DNA of 64,000 nt from Melioribacter roseus (GCA_020724265.1 DYHH01000006.1:105692-169691); one strand, 5' to 3'; positions 26,125 through 36,768 are shown, numbered from the stretch's first letter. Notes: a model not told the origin generated them from the letters alone. Numbers and translations are program-made.

Positions 26125-28218
26125 TTAATTCAAAAGAGTAAAATCTATCTCTCTTTTTGATTCATCGACCCGGATAAGTTTGACTTCGATCTTATCACCT
26201 AAACGATAACGTTTACCTGTTTCCGAACCAACAATTGCGTATTGTTTTTCATCAAACAAATAGTAATCATCTTTAATATCGCGAAGACGAATAAGTCCTT
26301 CCGATAAAGTTTCTCTTAGTTCAACAAAAATTCCAAAATTTGTAATACCGGATATTACCGCTGTAAATTCTTCATCAATTTTATTTTTCAAATATTCTAT
26401 TTGTTTTAATTTGATTGAAAGACGTTCGGCATTAATTGCATTTCTTTCTTGTGCCGAACAATGTTCACACATATTTTCCAGTTGATTCTTATTATAACCC
26501 GGTTGATTACCACTTAAGTTATTAAATAGAAGTTTATGTACAATTAAATCCGGGAATCGTCTAATCGGAGAAGTGAAATGAGTATAGTATTTGAATCCTA
26601 ATCCGTAATGACCGATATTATCAGAAGAATATACAGCTTTAGCCATCGATCTAATTGCAACTTCATTAATTAACGCGTCATCTTCTTTGCCTTCAACTTC
26701 TGATAAAAGTCTCTGGAATTCTTTGGAATTATTAGCTGCTCCGGGATTAAAAGAATATCCCAATGATTTTACAAAGCTTGCAAATTCTTTTAACTTTTCT
26801 TCGTCAGGCAGATCATGTACTCTATAAACCATTGGCGATACAACTTTTTTACTGCCGCTCATATGTTTAGCAACAATTTGATTTGCAAGCAGCATAAATT
26901 CTTCAACAAGTTTGTGACTGTCTTTTACTTCTTTAATTCTAATATCTATTGGAACACCTTTATCATCGAGTGTAAAATTCACCTCGGGAGTATGAAAGTT
27001 TATGCTTCCTACTTTCATTCTTTTATCACGAAGTTTGACAGCGATTTGATTCAGCAAGTTTAATTCATCAAAAAAATCACCGGATTTATTTTCAAGTATT
27101 TCCTGAACTTCATTATAAGTAAATCTGCGTTTGCTGTTGATAATAGATTTGGAAATTTTATACCCTACAATTTTAGCACGCTTTGTCATCTCAACAATAA
27201 CACTAAAGGTTAGCCGGTCTTCATTAGGGACAAGAGAACATATATTATTCGATAGTTTTTCCGGAAGCATTGGAATAACAGAACCGACAAGATAAACACT
27301 ATTAGCTCTTTTATATGCTTCTTTGTATATCGGTGAACCTTCTTCAACATAATGAGCTACATCTGCAATATGAATACCGATAGACAGATTTCCATTTTTT
27401 AATTCTTCTACTGAAACTGCATCATCGTAATCTTTAGCATCTTCAGGATCAATTGTAAATAATACTTTTTTACGAAGATCAAGTCTGTTTTTTATTTCTT
27501 CTTGGTTTATATCGGCGCTTGTTTTATTTGCTTGGGATATTACTTTAGGTGGAAATTTATAATTAAGATTAAACTCTCTTGCGACATTCATTAGTTCGGC
27601 TTCATAACTTCCGGCTTTTCCGAACTTATCCTTTATAACACCTTCGGGATTTGTTGAACGATCATTCCAAACTATATCACCAACCAAAACTTTGTCGCCG
27701 TTTTTAGCGCCTTTCAAATTATTTTTAGCGATGTATATATCTCTATGGAAATCCGGTTGATCCGGAATTACAAAAGAAGTCGAATTTGATTTAATAAGTT
27801 TTCCGACTACTTCTTTATATTTTCTTTCAATAACTTTAACAATCCTTCCTTCTCTGTTTTTACCGCTATGTTTATCAAATAATTCAACTTCCACATGATC
27901 ACCGTTTAATGCTGTTCCTAAATTTCTTTCAGCAACAAATACGTCTTTAATATTTGAGTTATTTAGAACAACAAAACCATATTTACCTTCGTCAATTATT
28001 TGAACAATGCCGGTAAAATTTTTCTGTTTATTATCCGAATAGAGAAAATAACGTTTGCCTTCTCGGTCTAAAAATTTTTCTTTATATAAACCGAATAAGA
28101 CAACTTTCATCTTTTCGTAAAGATGTTCTTCGCGGGCATTTAATTTCTTAGCTAATTCCCGCGGTTTGATTTTTGTTGAAGGATGTTTTGTAAAGTATGC
28201 TTTAATTTCTTTTTTCAT
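26125..28218 (-). CDS. rnr: Ribonuclease R
   Basis: 697 residues; processive 3'-5' exoribonuclease of the RNase II family. Order: N-terminal winged helix (about 1-60), two cold-shock domains (about 67-220), the RNB catalytic domain with TIDPEDAKDYDDA (about 253-265) and HFTSPIRRFPDLIVH, and a C-terminal S1 domain (about 620-695, beginning EEFTAVISGITNFGIFVEL). The start overlaps the stop of tamB by one base. It lies within the envelope operon. Confidence 0.96.
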   Translation of the reverse strand: MKKEIKAYFTKHPSTKIKPRELAKKLNAREEHLYEKMKVVLFGLYKEKFLDREGKRYFLYSDNKQKNFTGIVQIIDEGKYGFVVLNNSNIKDVFVAERNLGTALNGDHVEVELFDKHSGKNREGRIVKVIERKYKEVVGKLIKSNSTSFVIPDQPDFHRDIYIAKNNLKGAKNGDKVLVGDIVWNDRSTNPEGVIKDKFGKAGSYEAELMNVAREFNLNYKFPPKVISQANKTSADINQEEIKNRLDLRKKVLFTIDPEDAKDYDDAVSVEELKNGNLSIGIHIADVAHYVEEGSPIYKEAYKRANSVYLVGSVIPMLPEKLSNNICSLVPNEDRLTFSVIVEMTKRAKIVGYKISKSIINSKRRFTYNEVQEILENKSGDFFDELNLLNQIAVKLRDKRMKVGSINFHTPEVNFTLDDKGVPIDIRIKEVKDSHKLVEEFMLLANQIVAKHMSGSKKVVSPMVYRVHDLPDEEKLKEFASFVKSLGYSFNPGAANNSKEFQRLLSEVEGKEDDALINEVAIRSMAKAVYSSDNIGHYGLGFKYYTHFTSPIRRFPDLIVHKLLFNNLSGNQPGYNKNQLENMCEHCSAQERNAINAERLSIKLKQIEYLKNKIDEEFTAVISGITNFGIFVELRETLSEGLIRLRDIKDDYYLFDEKQYAIVGSETGKRYRLGDKIEVKLIRVDESKREIDFTLLN

Positions 28219-31200
28219 TAGAATTCAAACCTATATTTTAATCCAAGCTCGGTTATTTTATCATCAATACCAAAAGATCTAACGATTGGGTCTTTTCTTT
28301 CCAACCTTATAAGAAAACTAGGGTTAAATAAATAATCGAGTCTAAGATTTGCTTTATTAATATTTTGAAATACTTCGGTTGTACCACCGAAACTATATCT
28401 GAATTTGGAAAAACGACCTGATACGGCAAATTTAGTAAACTCACCGGCTTGGCTTAGTTGAATATTGTTGACAACATCTCCTACGGCAGAATTTACGAAA
28501 CCTGTTAAAATAGGTCCAAGTAATGATGTAGCAGTACCAAGCCCGATTGTTTGGTTAGCAACATCTTGTCTGTTCTCGGCACTAAGATCAGCTTTGAATT
28601 GATTAACTAGAATAAATGAAACGGCGTCAGATGCATCGTATCGTTCATCAGGAATATTGTTTTCAATGTTTCGTGAACCGACATAAACGGAAATATTCTC
28701 GGGTTGGTTTGCTAAGTTTGTTCCTAGTTCGCTAACCGGACCTTGTAATTTAAGTTTTACAGCAACTTCTTCGCTAGTAGTGCTGTTGGGCGGGGTGTAG
28801 TCGCTTCTATAAGTTGCAACAATATCAAGGTATGGATCTGTTATATCTGTTTCAAATCTTAGCGAACCATCTGCTTCAAAAGTTTTAAAGAACTCAAGTT
28901 TCGAACCATCGAGCAATTGGAATGACCCTTGTGCTAAAGTTCTTCCTCCAATACTCTCATATTTTAAGCTTCCCAAAGCCTCTACCGATAAGGTCTGGTT
29001 GAATGCTTGTGCTAAAATAATTTCCAATTCAGCAATGTTCTTTGTAGATATATTTAATTCATAATCAAATTTCATTTCAGAACTTTTAGTACCGTTATTT
29101 CTTTTTTTGTCGGAAGCAATTATCTCTTCTAATTGTAATCTTATCCTATCAACCTTTGTTGTATCTACAATGAATGTATATTGATATTGTGTGCTGGCAT
29201 CGTAACCGGCTGCCTCAGTTACAAAAGTTAGTCTTGTATTAACAAGATTCACATTACCAAAAAAATATGAGCCGGATTTTTTGTAATTAAAAACCCAATC
29301 TCCGTCTGTTTCAATAAACAGATCGCCGTAAAGCAAAGGTTGTACACTTCTTGAACGCTGACCTAATATAGCAAGGTCACCGTTGATTAAAAGTTTTGCA
29401 CTTTCAGGAATAAAACCGTCTAATAAACCTGAACCGTTAATTTTCATGGTTCCGGAATTTGCTGTTCCACCGGCGTTGGCAATAGTAAACTGTTCAATTT
29501 CAAAATCTTCACCGTCAAAATTAACCATGCAATTAACCCGGTAATCAAGATTATTAAGTGTTGTTGTAAATTCGGTGTCGCTTAATTCAAACTTTCCGTT
29601 TAATCTAGGATTATTAATCGTTCCTTTCACATCAATATCGGCTGTTAGAAATCCTTTCTGGTTTTTAATAACAGGAAGAACATTTCCTAAAGCGGCTAAA
29701 TCAAAATCTTTCGAATAAATTTTTAAACTCATCAAATCGTTTTCCGAAAAACGTTCTCCTGCAAGCTGATAATTGAGATCGATAGGAATATTACCATCAA
29801 TTGTTAGTTTTGGTTTTTCAATATTTCTTGTTGTATCTGTAAATGCTGAATTAATCGTTATGTTTTTATCAGAATAGTTCAGGTTTCCGATTAAATTGCC
29901 TAATTCAACATTACCGTAAGAAATATCATCCAGGTTAATTTCAATATCAAGAATAGGTTTTGAAAAAGTTCCGTTAGCATAGCCGGTTACATTCAAAGTA
30001 GCATCTAATATTTTTTCGGTACTTTCAAATGCTAATTTGCTGAGCAGAAGACCGTCAACATCCTTCAAATTGAATTGTAGATTTTGTCGTCCGTCATTAT
30101 ATACAATACCATTAACAAATAAAGCCGCCGGATCATTGTATAACGAAAAATCTTGAATATCTAATGATTCTCCGGGTTTCAATAGTAAGTTGATAGGTCG
30201 AATGTTTTCCCATTTCATATTATTGTAGTTAATTGTGAGTCCTTCAAGTGTAATATCTTGTTCTCTGGGAGACATTATAAAACGACCGTCGGTTCTCAAA
30301 CCAATTTTTTTGTCAATAATCGATTCAACGTTGAAAAACATCCTGCTTTGATTGAACACAATGTCAGTTTGAATTTTTTCAATATCGCCTCCTGCATAAA
30401 TTCTATCACAATTAAGTGAAATAGCCCCAAACAAATCATCAAATTTTGCAGAGGTGTTGTCCCTAGTTAATTTAAAATCGGCATGTAAGTCGGAAATATA
30501 AAAAACATCTTCGCCGGCACTTAGGAAGTAATCTATTATTAAGTCGGTTTCTATTGTAAAACTTTCCTTTTTATTACTTATCGAACCTCGTCCGGAACCG
30601 GCTATATCAAGTTTTTCTTCACCTAATAAGACAGCAATCAATTCAAAATCCTTGAAAGTAAAAGAGAACTCGAAATCAAGTTCTTTAGATATTATATCTG
30701 CAGGAATATCTTGGTAAACTATTGTAGAATCTGCTTTATATAAAGGGTTAAATTCGTCAATCTTATCAGAAGTAATCTGTCCGATTGTTTTAGCTTCGTA
30801 AGCAAGAATTTCGACAGCATTTTCAAGTGAAAAATCACCTACTATCGTAAAGTCAACAAAATCAGAGTTTAGATAAATATTACGGTTGGATTCATTTTTA
30901 ACAACTTGTAATGAAAGACGAGCGTCATTAATTATTTTGGATACATAGCGTGATGAATCTAAACGTAAGTTAAGCATTCCATACAGTGAATCTAAGTTGA
31001 AATAGTGCCCGTTGACATCGAAGTAAAAATTCAGGTCGGAATCATATTCTTCGTTATTTATTATTTCAGTCAAATTTAGATTCTCAATCTTTCCTTCAAA
31101 ATCATATTTCGGTTTCCCTTCTTCGGTAAAGTTAAAAAAGCCGGAGGTTGCCAATGCCGAGTTATTTAAGAAACCATCAACCGATAATTCTACAATCTTA

Positions 31201-32684
31201 TTCCCCGAATTACTATATAATTTTACTTGGTCTAATTTATAATCAGCATAAGATGATTGATTTACTTTTAGATCGATTCTTGAATTTAGTTCTTCAGGAG
31301 ATACGCCTGAACCGATAATATCAATTATCATGTTAAGCGAAGTTGCATCACCGATAATTGGGGCAAGGTTCAATTTAGTTGTTTGCAATTTGACATCATA
31401 TTCCATCGGTTCGGCATCAAGATTTAGTTTTGTCTTGCCTTCAATGGTACCTTCATTAACCTTTGACCTTATATCTGCCGTAAAATTTGTTGGTGTTCCT
31501 TTAAATGCTGTATTAAAATTTGATAAAGATAATTTACCGAATTTCGGCAAGTCGATTCCGGGAAGTAAATTACTTGCATCATCATAACTTAGAAAAGAAT
31601 TAATAATATTTACATCGAGAAACAATTCATCGGGAATGTGAAGATTTTTGACATTACCTATTACATTTATCGATGTATTATTCGTTTTGAGATCAAGCTG
31701 TTCAACATATAAATTCCCGTATGGTCCGCTTGCTTTTAGATTTAATTCAACTTTATGACCCAGTAAATCAGTTACCGGGATAAATGAAGAAAGATCATCG
31801 AATACGAAAGGATCTAACTCGAAATTTATATCAACCGGCGAAGATTGAAGTTTTTCTAATGAGAAATCATCAAAGAAATCAACTTGGCTTACTTTTGCAT
31901 TAAGCCTGATATTCGAATCATCAGAAGTAAGTTTAAAGTTACGAATAACAGCATCTTTATTTTGATAAACAAAAATTCCGGAAAACTCCTTCAATGTGAA
32001 CAACTCAACATTAGGATTAAACGATAGTCTATTAAGATTGAGCGAATAATTATTATTAGATAAATCAATTATGGCTTTCGCAGAAAGATTGAACTGATCG
32101 ATTAACAAATCATCGAAATCAATATGTCTATAGACATTATTATTACCGCGGTTCTCATATGTTTGAACTATAAACCGCATGTTATTAAGATCAAGATTAT
32201 TCACTTGAATAATAAATGGAAAGCTTGACTCTTCATCCGGTTCCTCTTCATCTTCTTCCGAAGGAGTACCGAGTGTTTCAATATTCCATATTCCTTTTTC
32301 ATTTTGCAGAAGTGAAAGTTGAGCATCTTTCACTATGATATCTCTAATAAGAATTTTCTTTGTTAGAAGTTGAAATGGGTCTAACTTAATTTCGATATTG
32401 CCTGAATAAAATATTGTCGAATTATTAGAATCTGTAAGCGATATTTCTTTAATGGATAATGATGTTAAAATTGTTCCATCTATTTTCTCTATATGAAGGT
32501 TGCCATTTAGTGAAGAGCTTGCAATGTCGGTAATTTTTGTACGAAGGAAATCTCTAAAGGTAGATGTTTGACTAATACCAAGGAGCAAAACAATTAACAC
32601 AATAAAAAGAATTGCTATGGATATAAAAACGTTTACGATCTTGTGAAACAAAGATCTCTTTATTTGCTTCCGTTTTTTTTTCAA
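28218..32684 (-). CDS. tamB: TamB-like translocation and assembly module protein
   Basis: 1488 residues: one N-terminal membrane helix (about 15-36) and a very long periplasmic beta-rich chain, ending in a DUF490/TamB C-terminal domain (about 1100-1488) with ALGSLKYESIGGRTLAQGSF and a final barrel-like strand ending in Phe. TamB-family proteins bridge inner and outer membranes and move phospholipids or help outer-membrane protein assembly. N-terminal AsmA-like features (SLTDSNNSTIFYSGNIEIKLDP) fit. It sits downstream of bamA, ompH and lpx genes, supporting the envelope role. No tamA partner is adjacent, although the Omp85-type fusion two genes downstream could act with it. Confidence 0.9.
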   Translation of the reverse strand: MKKKRKQIKRSLFHKIVNVFISIAILFIVLIVLLLGISQTSTFRDFLRTKITDIASSSLNGNLHIEKIDGTILTSLSIKEISLTDSNNSTIFYSGNIEIKLDPFQLLTKKILIRDIIVKDAQLSLLQNEKGIWNIETLGTPSEEDEEEPDEESSFPFIIQVNNLDLNNMRFIVQTYENRGNNNVYRHIDFDDLLIDQFNLSAKAIIDLSNNNYSLNLNRLSFNPNVELFTLKEFSGIFVYQNKDAVIRNFKLTSDDSNIRLNAKVSQVDFFDDFSLEKLQSSPVDINFELDPFVFDDLSSFIPVTDLLGHKVELNLKASGPYGNLYVEQLDLKTNNTSINVIGNVKNLHIPDELFLDVNIINSFLSYDDASNLLPGIDLPKFGKLSLSNFNTAFKGTPTNFTADIRSKVNEGTIEGKTKLNLDAEPMEYDVKLQTTKLNLAPIIGDATSLNMIIDIIGSGVSPEELNSRIDLKVNQSSYADYKLDQVKLYSNSGNKIVELSVDGFLNNSALATSGFFNFTEEGKPKYDFEGKIENLNLTEIINNEEYDSDLNFYFDVNGHYFNLDSLYGMLNLRLDSSRYVSKIINDARLSLQVVKNESNRNIYLNSDFVDFTIVGDFSLENAVEILAYEAKTIGQITSDKIDEFNPLYKADSTIVYQDIPADIISKELDFEFSFTFKDFELIAVLLGEEKLDIAGSGRGSISNKKESFTIETDLIIDYFLSAGEDVFYISDLHADFKLTRDNTSAKFDDLFGAISLNCDRIYAGGDIEKIQTDIVFNQSRMFFNVESIIDKKIGLRTDGRFIMSPREQDITLEGLTINYNNMKWENIRPINLLLKPGESLDIQDFSLYNDPAALFVNGIVYNDGRQNLQFNLKDVDGLLLSKLAFESTEKILDATLNVTGYANGTFSKPILDIEINLDDISYGNVELGNLIGNLNYSDKNITINSAFTDTTRNIEKPKLTIDGNIPIDLNYQLAGERFSENDLMSLKIYSKDFDLAALGNVLPVIKNQKGFLTADIDVKGTINNPRLNGKFELSDTEFTTTLNNLDYRVNCMVNFDGEDFEIEQFTIANAGGTANSGTMKINGSGLLDGFIPESAKLLINGDLAILGQRSRSVQPLLYGDLFIETDGDWVFNYKKSGSYFFGNVNLVNTRLTFVTEAAGYDASTQYQYTFIVDTTKVDRIRLQLEEIIASDKKRNNGTKSSEMKFDYELNISTKNIAELEIILAQAFNQTLSVEALGSLKYESIGGRTLAQGSFQLLDGSKLEFFKTFEADGSLRFETDITDPYLDIVATYRSDYTPPNSTTSEEVAVKLKLQGPVSELGTNLANQPENISVYVGSRNIENNIPDERYDASDAVSFILVNQFKADLSAENRQDVANQTIGLGTATSLLGPILTGFVNSAVGDVVNNIQLSQAGEFTKFAVSGRFSKFRYSFGGTTEVFQNINKANLRLDYLFNPSFLIRLERKDPIVRSFGIDDKITELGLKYRFEF

Positions 32685-32686
32685 CT

Positions 32687-33166
32687 TTACTTGTATCTCT
32701 CAACTATTATGTTAATTATATCTGTTGTTGATCGGTTAGTTATAAATTTAATTCTTTTTACTTCGCCGCCGTTAGCTTCAACGATCTCTCTACCAACGAT
32801 ATCATCGATATTCCAATCTTCACCTTTAACTAAATAATCCGGAATCAATTCCGAAATGATATTCTGCGGAGTATCATCTTCAAAATACGTTACATAATCA
32901 ACAGCTTTTAAGTTCCCAATTATAAAAGCTCTTTCATGCAAATTTAGAATGGGTCTCTTTTCACCTTTGATTCTATTTACGGATTCGTCGGAGTTTAGCG
33001 CAACAATCAAAACATCACCGCATTCTTTGGCTTTGTTCAAGTAATCTATGTGCCCGGGATGCAGAATATCAAAACATCCGTTAGTGAAAACTACTTTCTT
33101 ATTCTGCTGCTTTAATTGATTTCGTATCTTAAGAATTTCTTCCCTGTCGTAAAATGTTTTCATCAC
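32687..33166 (-). CDS. rfaE2: D-glycero-beta-D-manno-heptose 1-phosphate adenylyltransferase
   Basis: 159 residues, a stand-alone version of the C-terminal half of HldE. It has the nucleotidyltransferase motif FTNGCFDILHPGHIDYL (about 27-43) and VALNSDESVNRIKGEKRP, and ends with STTDIINII (matching the T-x-x-I-I-x-x-I end of the family). It makes ADP-heptose for the LPS inner core. It overlaps the kinase gene by 4 bp and is followed by tamB after 2 bp. Confidence 0.94.
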   Translation of the reverse strand: MMKTFYDREEILKIRNQLKQQNKKVVFTNGCFDILHPGHIDYLNKAKECGDVLIVALNSDESVNRIKGEKRPILNLHERAFIIGNLKAVDYVTYFEDDTPQNIISELIPDYLVKGEDWNIDDIVGREIVEANGGEVKRIKFITNRSTTDIINIIVERYK

Positions 33167-34155
33167 ATTTCTTCCAAAATCGTATCAAAAAGTTTTGATT
33201 TAGTAATCGGTATAATTCCAACCTCTTCACATACAAGTCCGCCGGCATAATTAGCAAGATACGCAGCTTCTTCAATTTCAGCACCGGCTGATAAAGCAAT
33301 AGTTAATGTAGAAATAACAGTATCGCCGGCACCGGAAACATCGGCTACTTTTCTTGCTTTAGTAGGAATTCTTTTTTCTCCGTTCTTTGCTTTGGCAAAC
33401 AATGCAATTCCTTTTTCGCCAAGTGTAAGTAGTACATAAGAGGCATTAAGTTTATCTAATAACTTAAAACCGGCTTTGGATATATCTTCGTCTTCAACCA
33501 TTTTAATTCCGAACACATCTTCGGTTTCTTTCCGGTTTGGTTTGAAAACGGTCACGTTTTCATATTTGAAAAAGTTGTTAAACTTAGGGTCAACTGTGAT
33601 AATTACATCTTTCTTCTTTCCAAGACGAATAATTTTCTCAATTAATTTGGGTGTGAGTACTCCTTTGTTATAATCTTGAAGAATTATTGCATCCAAAGAA
33701 TTAATTTCATCCTCAAGTTTGTTAAGTAACTCGGTTTCTATTTTTTTATTTATATATTGTTTGCTTTCCTTATCAATTCTAACAATATGCTGGTTGCCGG
33801 CAATAACTCTTGATTTAGTTGTTGTGGGTCTTGATTCATCTACAATAAAGCCGGAAAAATCGATACCGTTTTGATTAATCAAATCGGAAAAAATTCTACC
33901 GTCATTATCATTTCCAATAATTCCAAGAGGGAAAGGGATTCCACCGAGTGTATGAATATTTAGTGCAACATTTGCCGCACCTCCGAAACGAAAGAATTCA
34001 TCGTCGATTTCGACTACCGGCACCGGTGCTTCGGGAGAAATTCTTTTGACATCTCCCCAAAAATAACAGTCGAGCATCATATCGCCAATTACGGCAATCT
34101 TTTTGCCCCGGAAACTTTTCGATATTTGGTTCAAGCGCGATTTAGAAAAAGTCAT
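33163..34155 (-). CDS. rfaE1: D-glycero-beta-D-manno-heptose-7-phosphate kinase
   Basis: 330 residues, PfkB/ribokinase family, matching the N-terminal half of HldE. Motifs: GKKIAVIGDMMLDCYFWGDV, FFRFGGAANVALNIHTLGG, and the C-terminal VADVSGAGDTVISTL with the catalytic Asp. Split from the adenylyltransferase as in many non-enterobacteria. It provides the first committed kinase step to ADP-heptose. It starts directly at the end of the preceding propeller gene in the envelope operon. Confidence 0.94.
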   Translation of the reverse strand: MTFSKSRLNQISKSFRGKKIAVIGDMMLDCYFWGDVKRISPEAPVPVVEIDDEFFRFGGAANVALNIHTLGGIPFPLGIIGNDNDGRIFSDLINQNGIDFSGFIVDESRPTTTKSRVIAGNQHIVRIDKESKQYINKKIETELLNKLEDEINSLDAIILQDYNKGVLTPKLIEKIIRLGKKKDVIITVDPKFNNFFKYENVTVFKPNRKETEDVFGIKMVEDEDISKAGFKLLDKLNASYVLLTLGEKGIALFAKAKNGEKRIPTKARKVADVSGAGDTVISTLTIALSAGAEIEEAAYLANYAGGLVCEEVGIIPITKSKLFDTILEEM

Positions 34156-35220
34156 TTATTTTAGATCTCCCCATTGAGCAAGTTGATTGAACAAATCAAT
34201 TCTTACAACCCCTTCTGATGAACCAAGCCACATACTTTTCCCGTCGAAGTACATAGCTAAAACTTTATTGGGAATTCTTTCATCGTTCAACATCGATACT
34301 TCACCTGTTATTCGATTTATTAAAGCAACACCTCTGCCATACTGTTCTTTATTGGAAATAGAAAATTCGTAAATAGAAGCCCAAATATAATTACCGGTTA
34401 ATTCTAATGAAAAAACGCCGTCGCCATCCAAACCGCTGAACATATCATATTTCAGCCATTCGTTTCTTCTATCATATCTGTATAAACCACCAAGATTATA
34501 ATTCGGATTATCCGGTGTAATAAATTGATCTAATCCGATCCAGATATAATTTCGCTCAAAAAGAATATCGGCAACAGAAATATTATCTCCTTCGCCCTGG
34601 AAATAATTCAATTTGTTATCATAATAAGATAGTGCATTTGGTTCTGCCATATCTAAGAACTTGTTGTATTTATGAAGACCGTTTTCGGTACCAAACCAAA
34701 CAAGACTGTCACCGTCTAAAGCAATTGATTTTATTGTGTTGCTTTTTCGATCTTTATTAATTGTCAAATCGTAGTCGATAAATCTTCTCGAGTTAATATC
34801 AAACTTAGTTAAGTAGAGAAACCTTCCGATCCACACGACGTTTTGCTCTGCATCATATTGAATAGAACGAATCCAATTACTCAATTGACCGCCTTTACTA
34901 AATTTTCTTTTTATCCAGCGATTTGTTCTTTGGTCTAAAACAAAAAGTCCGTCGATAGAACCTGCAAATACATATCTTGGGTTTGAAGTAACGCAATAAA
35001 TAAAATCATTTTCCAAACCGTTATTGGAATTATAATTTTCCCATTCATCCTGCATTATAGAGTATTTGTATAAACCACCCCCGTTAGTTGCGAACCATAT
35101 ATTACTTCCGTCCCCGGAAATATCAAGTACTTCAACATTATCAAGATATCTTCGAAATTCATCTTGTGCTGATAAAGATAGTGTGAACATCACGATAAGT
35201 AATAAAATTATTCTATACAT
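34156..35220 (-). CDS. Secreted beta-propeller protein of unknown role
   Basis: 354 residues when started at the ATG at 35220, which gives a clean signal peptide (MYRIILLLIVMFTLSLSAQ); an upstream in-frame ATG at 35301 would overlap the lipoate ligase gene and place 27 odd residues before the signal, so I prefer the shorter form. The mature part has repeated strands such as IWFATNGGGLYKYS, VWIGRFLYLT, VWFGTENGLHKYN, YIWIGLDQF and MWLGSSEGVVRID, like the two-component-regulator propeller repeats. It is probably a seven-bladed propeller in the periplasm or exported. No catalytic motif seen. It lies within the envelope operon, between lipoate ligase and heptose kinase genes. Confidence 0.8.
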   Translation of the reverse strand: MYRIILLLIVMFTLSLSAQDEFRRYLDNVEVLDISGDGSNIWFATNGGGLYKYSIMQDEWENYNSNNGLENDFIYCVTSNPRYVFAGSIDGLFVLDQRTNRWIKRKFSKGGQLSNWIRSIQYDAEQNVVWIGRFLYLTKFDINSRRFIDYDLTINKDRKSNTIKSIALDGDSLVWFGTENGLHKYNKFLDMAEPNALSYYDNKLNYFQGEGDNISVADILFERNYIWIGLDQFITPDNPNYNLGGLYRYDRRNEWLKYDMFSGLDGDGVFSLELTGNYIWASIYEFSISNKEQYGRGVALINRITGEVSMLNDERIPNKVLAMYFDGKSMWLGSSEGVVRIDLFNQLAQWGDLK

Positions 35221-35245
35221 ATACGAAAGAAGTTGTGAATAAATT

Positions 35246-35995
35246 TTAAACCGATTCTGCAACAGCAACGTTATCGAATTTAATATTAAAATGCTTTTCA
35301 AAACCTAAAGTTAAACATTTTCGTAATCTTTTATAATCCACTTTTTCATTTAGGATGGTTTCAATTTCGGTTGTCTTTTGATTCATTTCTTGAATGATTT
35401 CCGATTTGCTGGTCTCGGTAAGTTTAAGATATTTTATTAATTCTTTGTGCTTAACTCCACATAAAATTGATCCGTGTTGAAGTACAACATGTTTCATTTT
35501 TTTCTGTGCGCTGCCGATTAATTTTTTGCCCGAAAATTTCACTTCGTTTTTAGCGGTCGATGCAAAACATACACCACCTGATTTACTTTTTAATATTTCG
35601 GGAAAATTCGGCTGCAAAGATTCAAGCATTGTTTGATCTAAACGTCTGTCGTAAATAAGTAACCCGTTTATTAAAGCTTCGGAGACGGATTGATAAATTT
35701 CTTTTGGTGAAAAACCAAATGAAAGGGGAAATACAACTGAATAAGTCAATTCTTCAGAATGAAGAATTGCTCTACCACCGGTTGGTCTATGAACTACATC
35801 AATATTATCTTTTTTTGCTCTTTCAATGTCGACTTCATCAATACTCTGATTTGCGCCAAGTGAAAGAGTGTATGGGTTCCATTGATATAAGCGAAAATAT
35901 ATTTCATCTTCTTTACAATTAACTGCAAGCCGCAAATCGAAAGACATATTAAACTTACCTGTATTAGCACCGTGGTCGATAAAACGGAAGGTCAT
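35246..35995 (-). CDS. Lipoate-protein ligase A / octanoyltransferase family (BPL/LplA/LipM fold)
   Basis: 249 residues with the biotin/lipoate ligase fold: NQSIDEVD, HRPTGGRAILHSEELTYSVVFP (split RPTGGRAILH signature), SGGVCFAST, and FSGKKLIGSAQKKMKHVVLQHGSIL with the conserved Lys. It attaches lipoate or octanoate to 2-oxoacid dehydrogenase or GcvH domains. LplA and LipM are hard to separate by sequence; no large C-terminal LplA accessory domain is present, which slightly favours a LipM-like transferase. Overlaps lpxA stop by 4 bp, so co-transcribed with LPS genes although functionally unrelated. Confidence 0.85.
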   Translation of the reverse strand: MTFRFIDHGANTGKFNMSFDLRLAVNCKEDEIYFRLYQWNPYTLSLGANQSIDEVDIERAKKDNIDVVHRPTGGRAILHSEELTYSVVFPLSFGFSPKEIYQSVSEALINGLLIYDRRLDQTMLESLQPNFPEILKSKSGGVCFASTAKNEVKFSGKKLIGSAQKKMKHVVLQHGSILCGVKHKELIKYLKLTETSKSEIIQEMNQKTTEIETILNEKVDYKRLRKCLTLGFEKHFNIKFDNVAVAESV

Positions 35996-36768
35996 TTTCG
36001 GATTATACCTCTGTTACTTCGTGCGAAGAAATCCAATAATTCTTTTACAACAGGAATATTTCCGTATGTTTCTTTTATCTTTTCTTTAGCTTGCGAAAAA
36101 TTAAGACCTGAGTTGTAAAATAAGTCAAATGCATTTTTTAAAGAAGAAATATCGTTGTTACTAAACCCGCGTCGTCTTAATCCGACAACATTCAAACCCA
36201 TATATCGAAGAGGTTCGCGCCCTGCAATAATAAATGGGGGAACATCCTGGGTAACTTTAAAACCTGCGCCAATCATGGAATGTTTACCAATTTTACAAAA
36301 TTGATGAATTGCGGTTATACCGCCGATTATAACCCAATCATCAATCTCAACATGACCGGCAATCTGCACTGTATTTGCTATTATAACATTATTCCCGATT
36401 ATACAATCGTGCGGAACATGAACATATGCCATTATTAAACAATTTTCTCCGATTCTTGATAAACCACCTTCACCTGTTCCTCTATGAAGCGTAACAAATT
36501 CTCGAATGGTTGTGTTATCCCCGATATAGAAATATGTTTTTTCATTACCGAATTTTAAGTCTTGTGGAACATTAGAAACAGAAGCAGATTGATGAATAAT
36601 TACGTTGTTCCCGATTCTTGCACCGTCATATATAACAACATACGGTCCTATATAGCAGTTATCTCCAATTTCAACATCATCATGGATTATTGCATGAGGA
36701 TCAATTTTTATATCCTTACCAATTTTCGCTTTCGGGCTAACAATGGCTGTATTATGAATTGTAGTCAT
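35992..36768 (-). CDS. lpxA: UDP-N-acetylglucosamine acyltransferase LpxA
   Basis: 258 residues from the ATG at 36768 (an upstream in-frame ATG at 36816 overlaps lpxC-fabZ and adds 16 residues not typical of the family). The N-terminal two thirds are left-handed beta-helix hexapeptide repeats (IGKDIKIDPHAIIHDDVEIGDN and so on), and the active-site region ATLHRGTGEG-type motif appears as VTLHRGTGEGG, with HDCIIGNNVIIAN after it. First acylation of lipid A synthesis. The C-terminus is the usual helical part (GLNVVGLRRRGFSNNDI). The gene follows lpxC-fabZ by 10 bp. Confidence 0.95.
   Translation of the reverse strand: MTTIHNTAIVSPKAKIGKDIKIDPHAIIHDDVEIGDNCYIGPYVVIYDGARIGNNVIIHQSASVSNVPQDLKFGNEKTYFYIGDNTTIREFVTLHRGTGEGGLSRIGENCLIMAYVHVPHDCIIGNNVIIANTVQIAGHVEIDDWVIIGGITAIHQFCKIGKHSMIGAGFKVTQDVPPFIIAGREPLRYMGLNVVGLRRRGFSNNDISSLKNAFDLFYNSGLNFSQAKEKIKETYGNIPVVKELLDFFARSNRGIIRK

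Noticed and set aside
34156..35301. Longer form of the propeller protein starting at 35301
   Set aside because: It puts 27 residues before an obvious signal peptide and overlaps the lipoate ligase gene; the ATG at 35220 is better.
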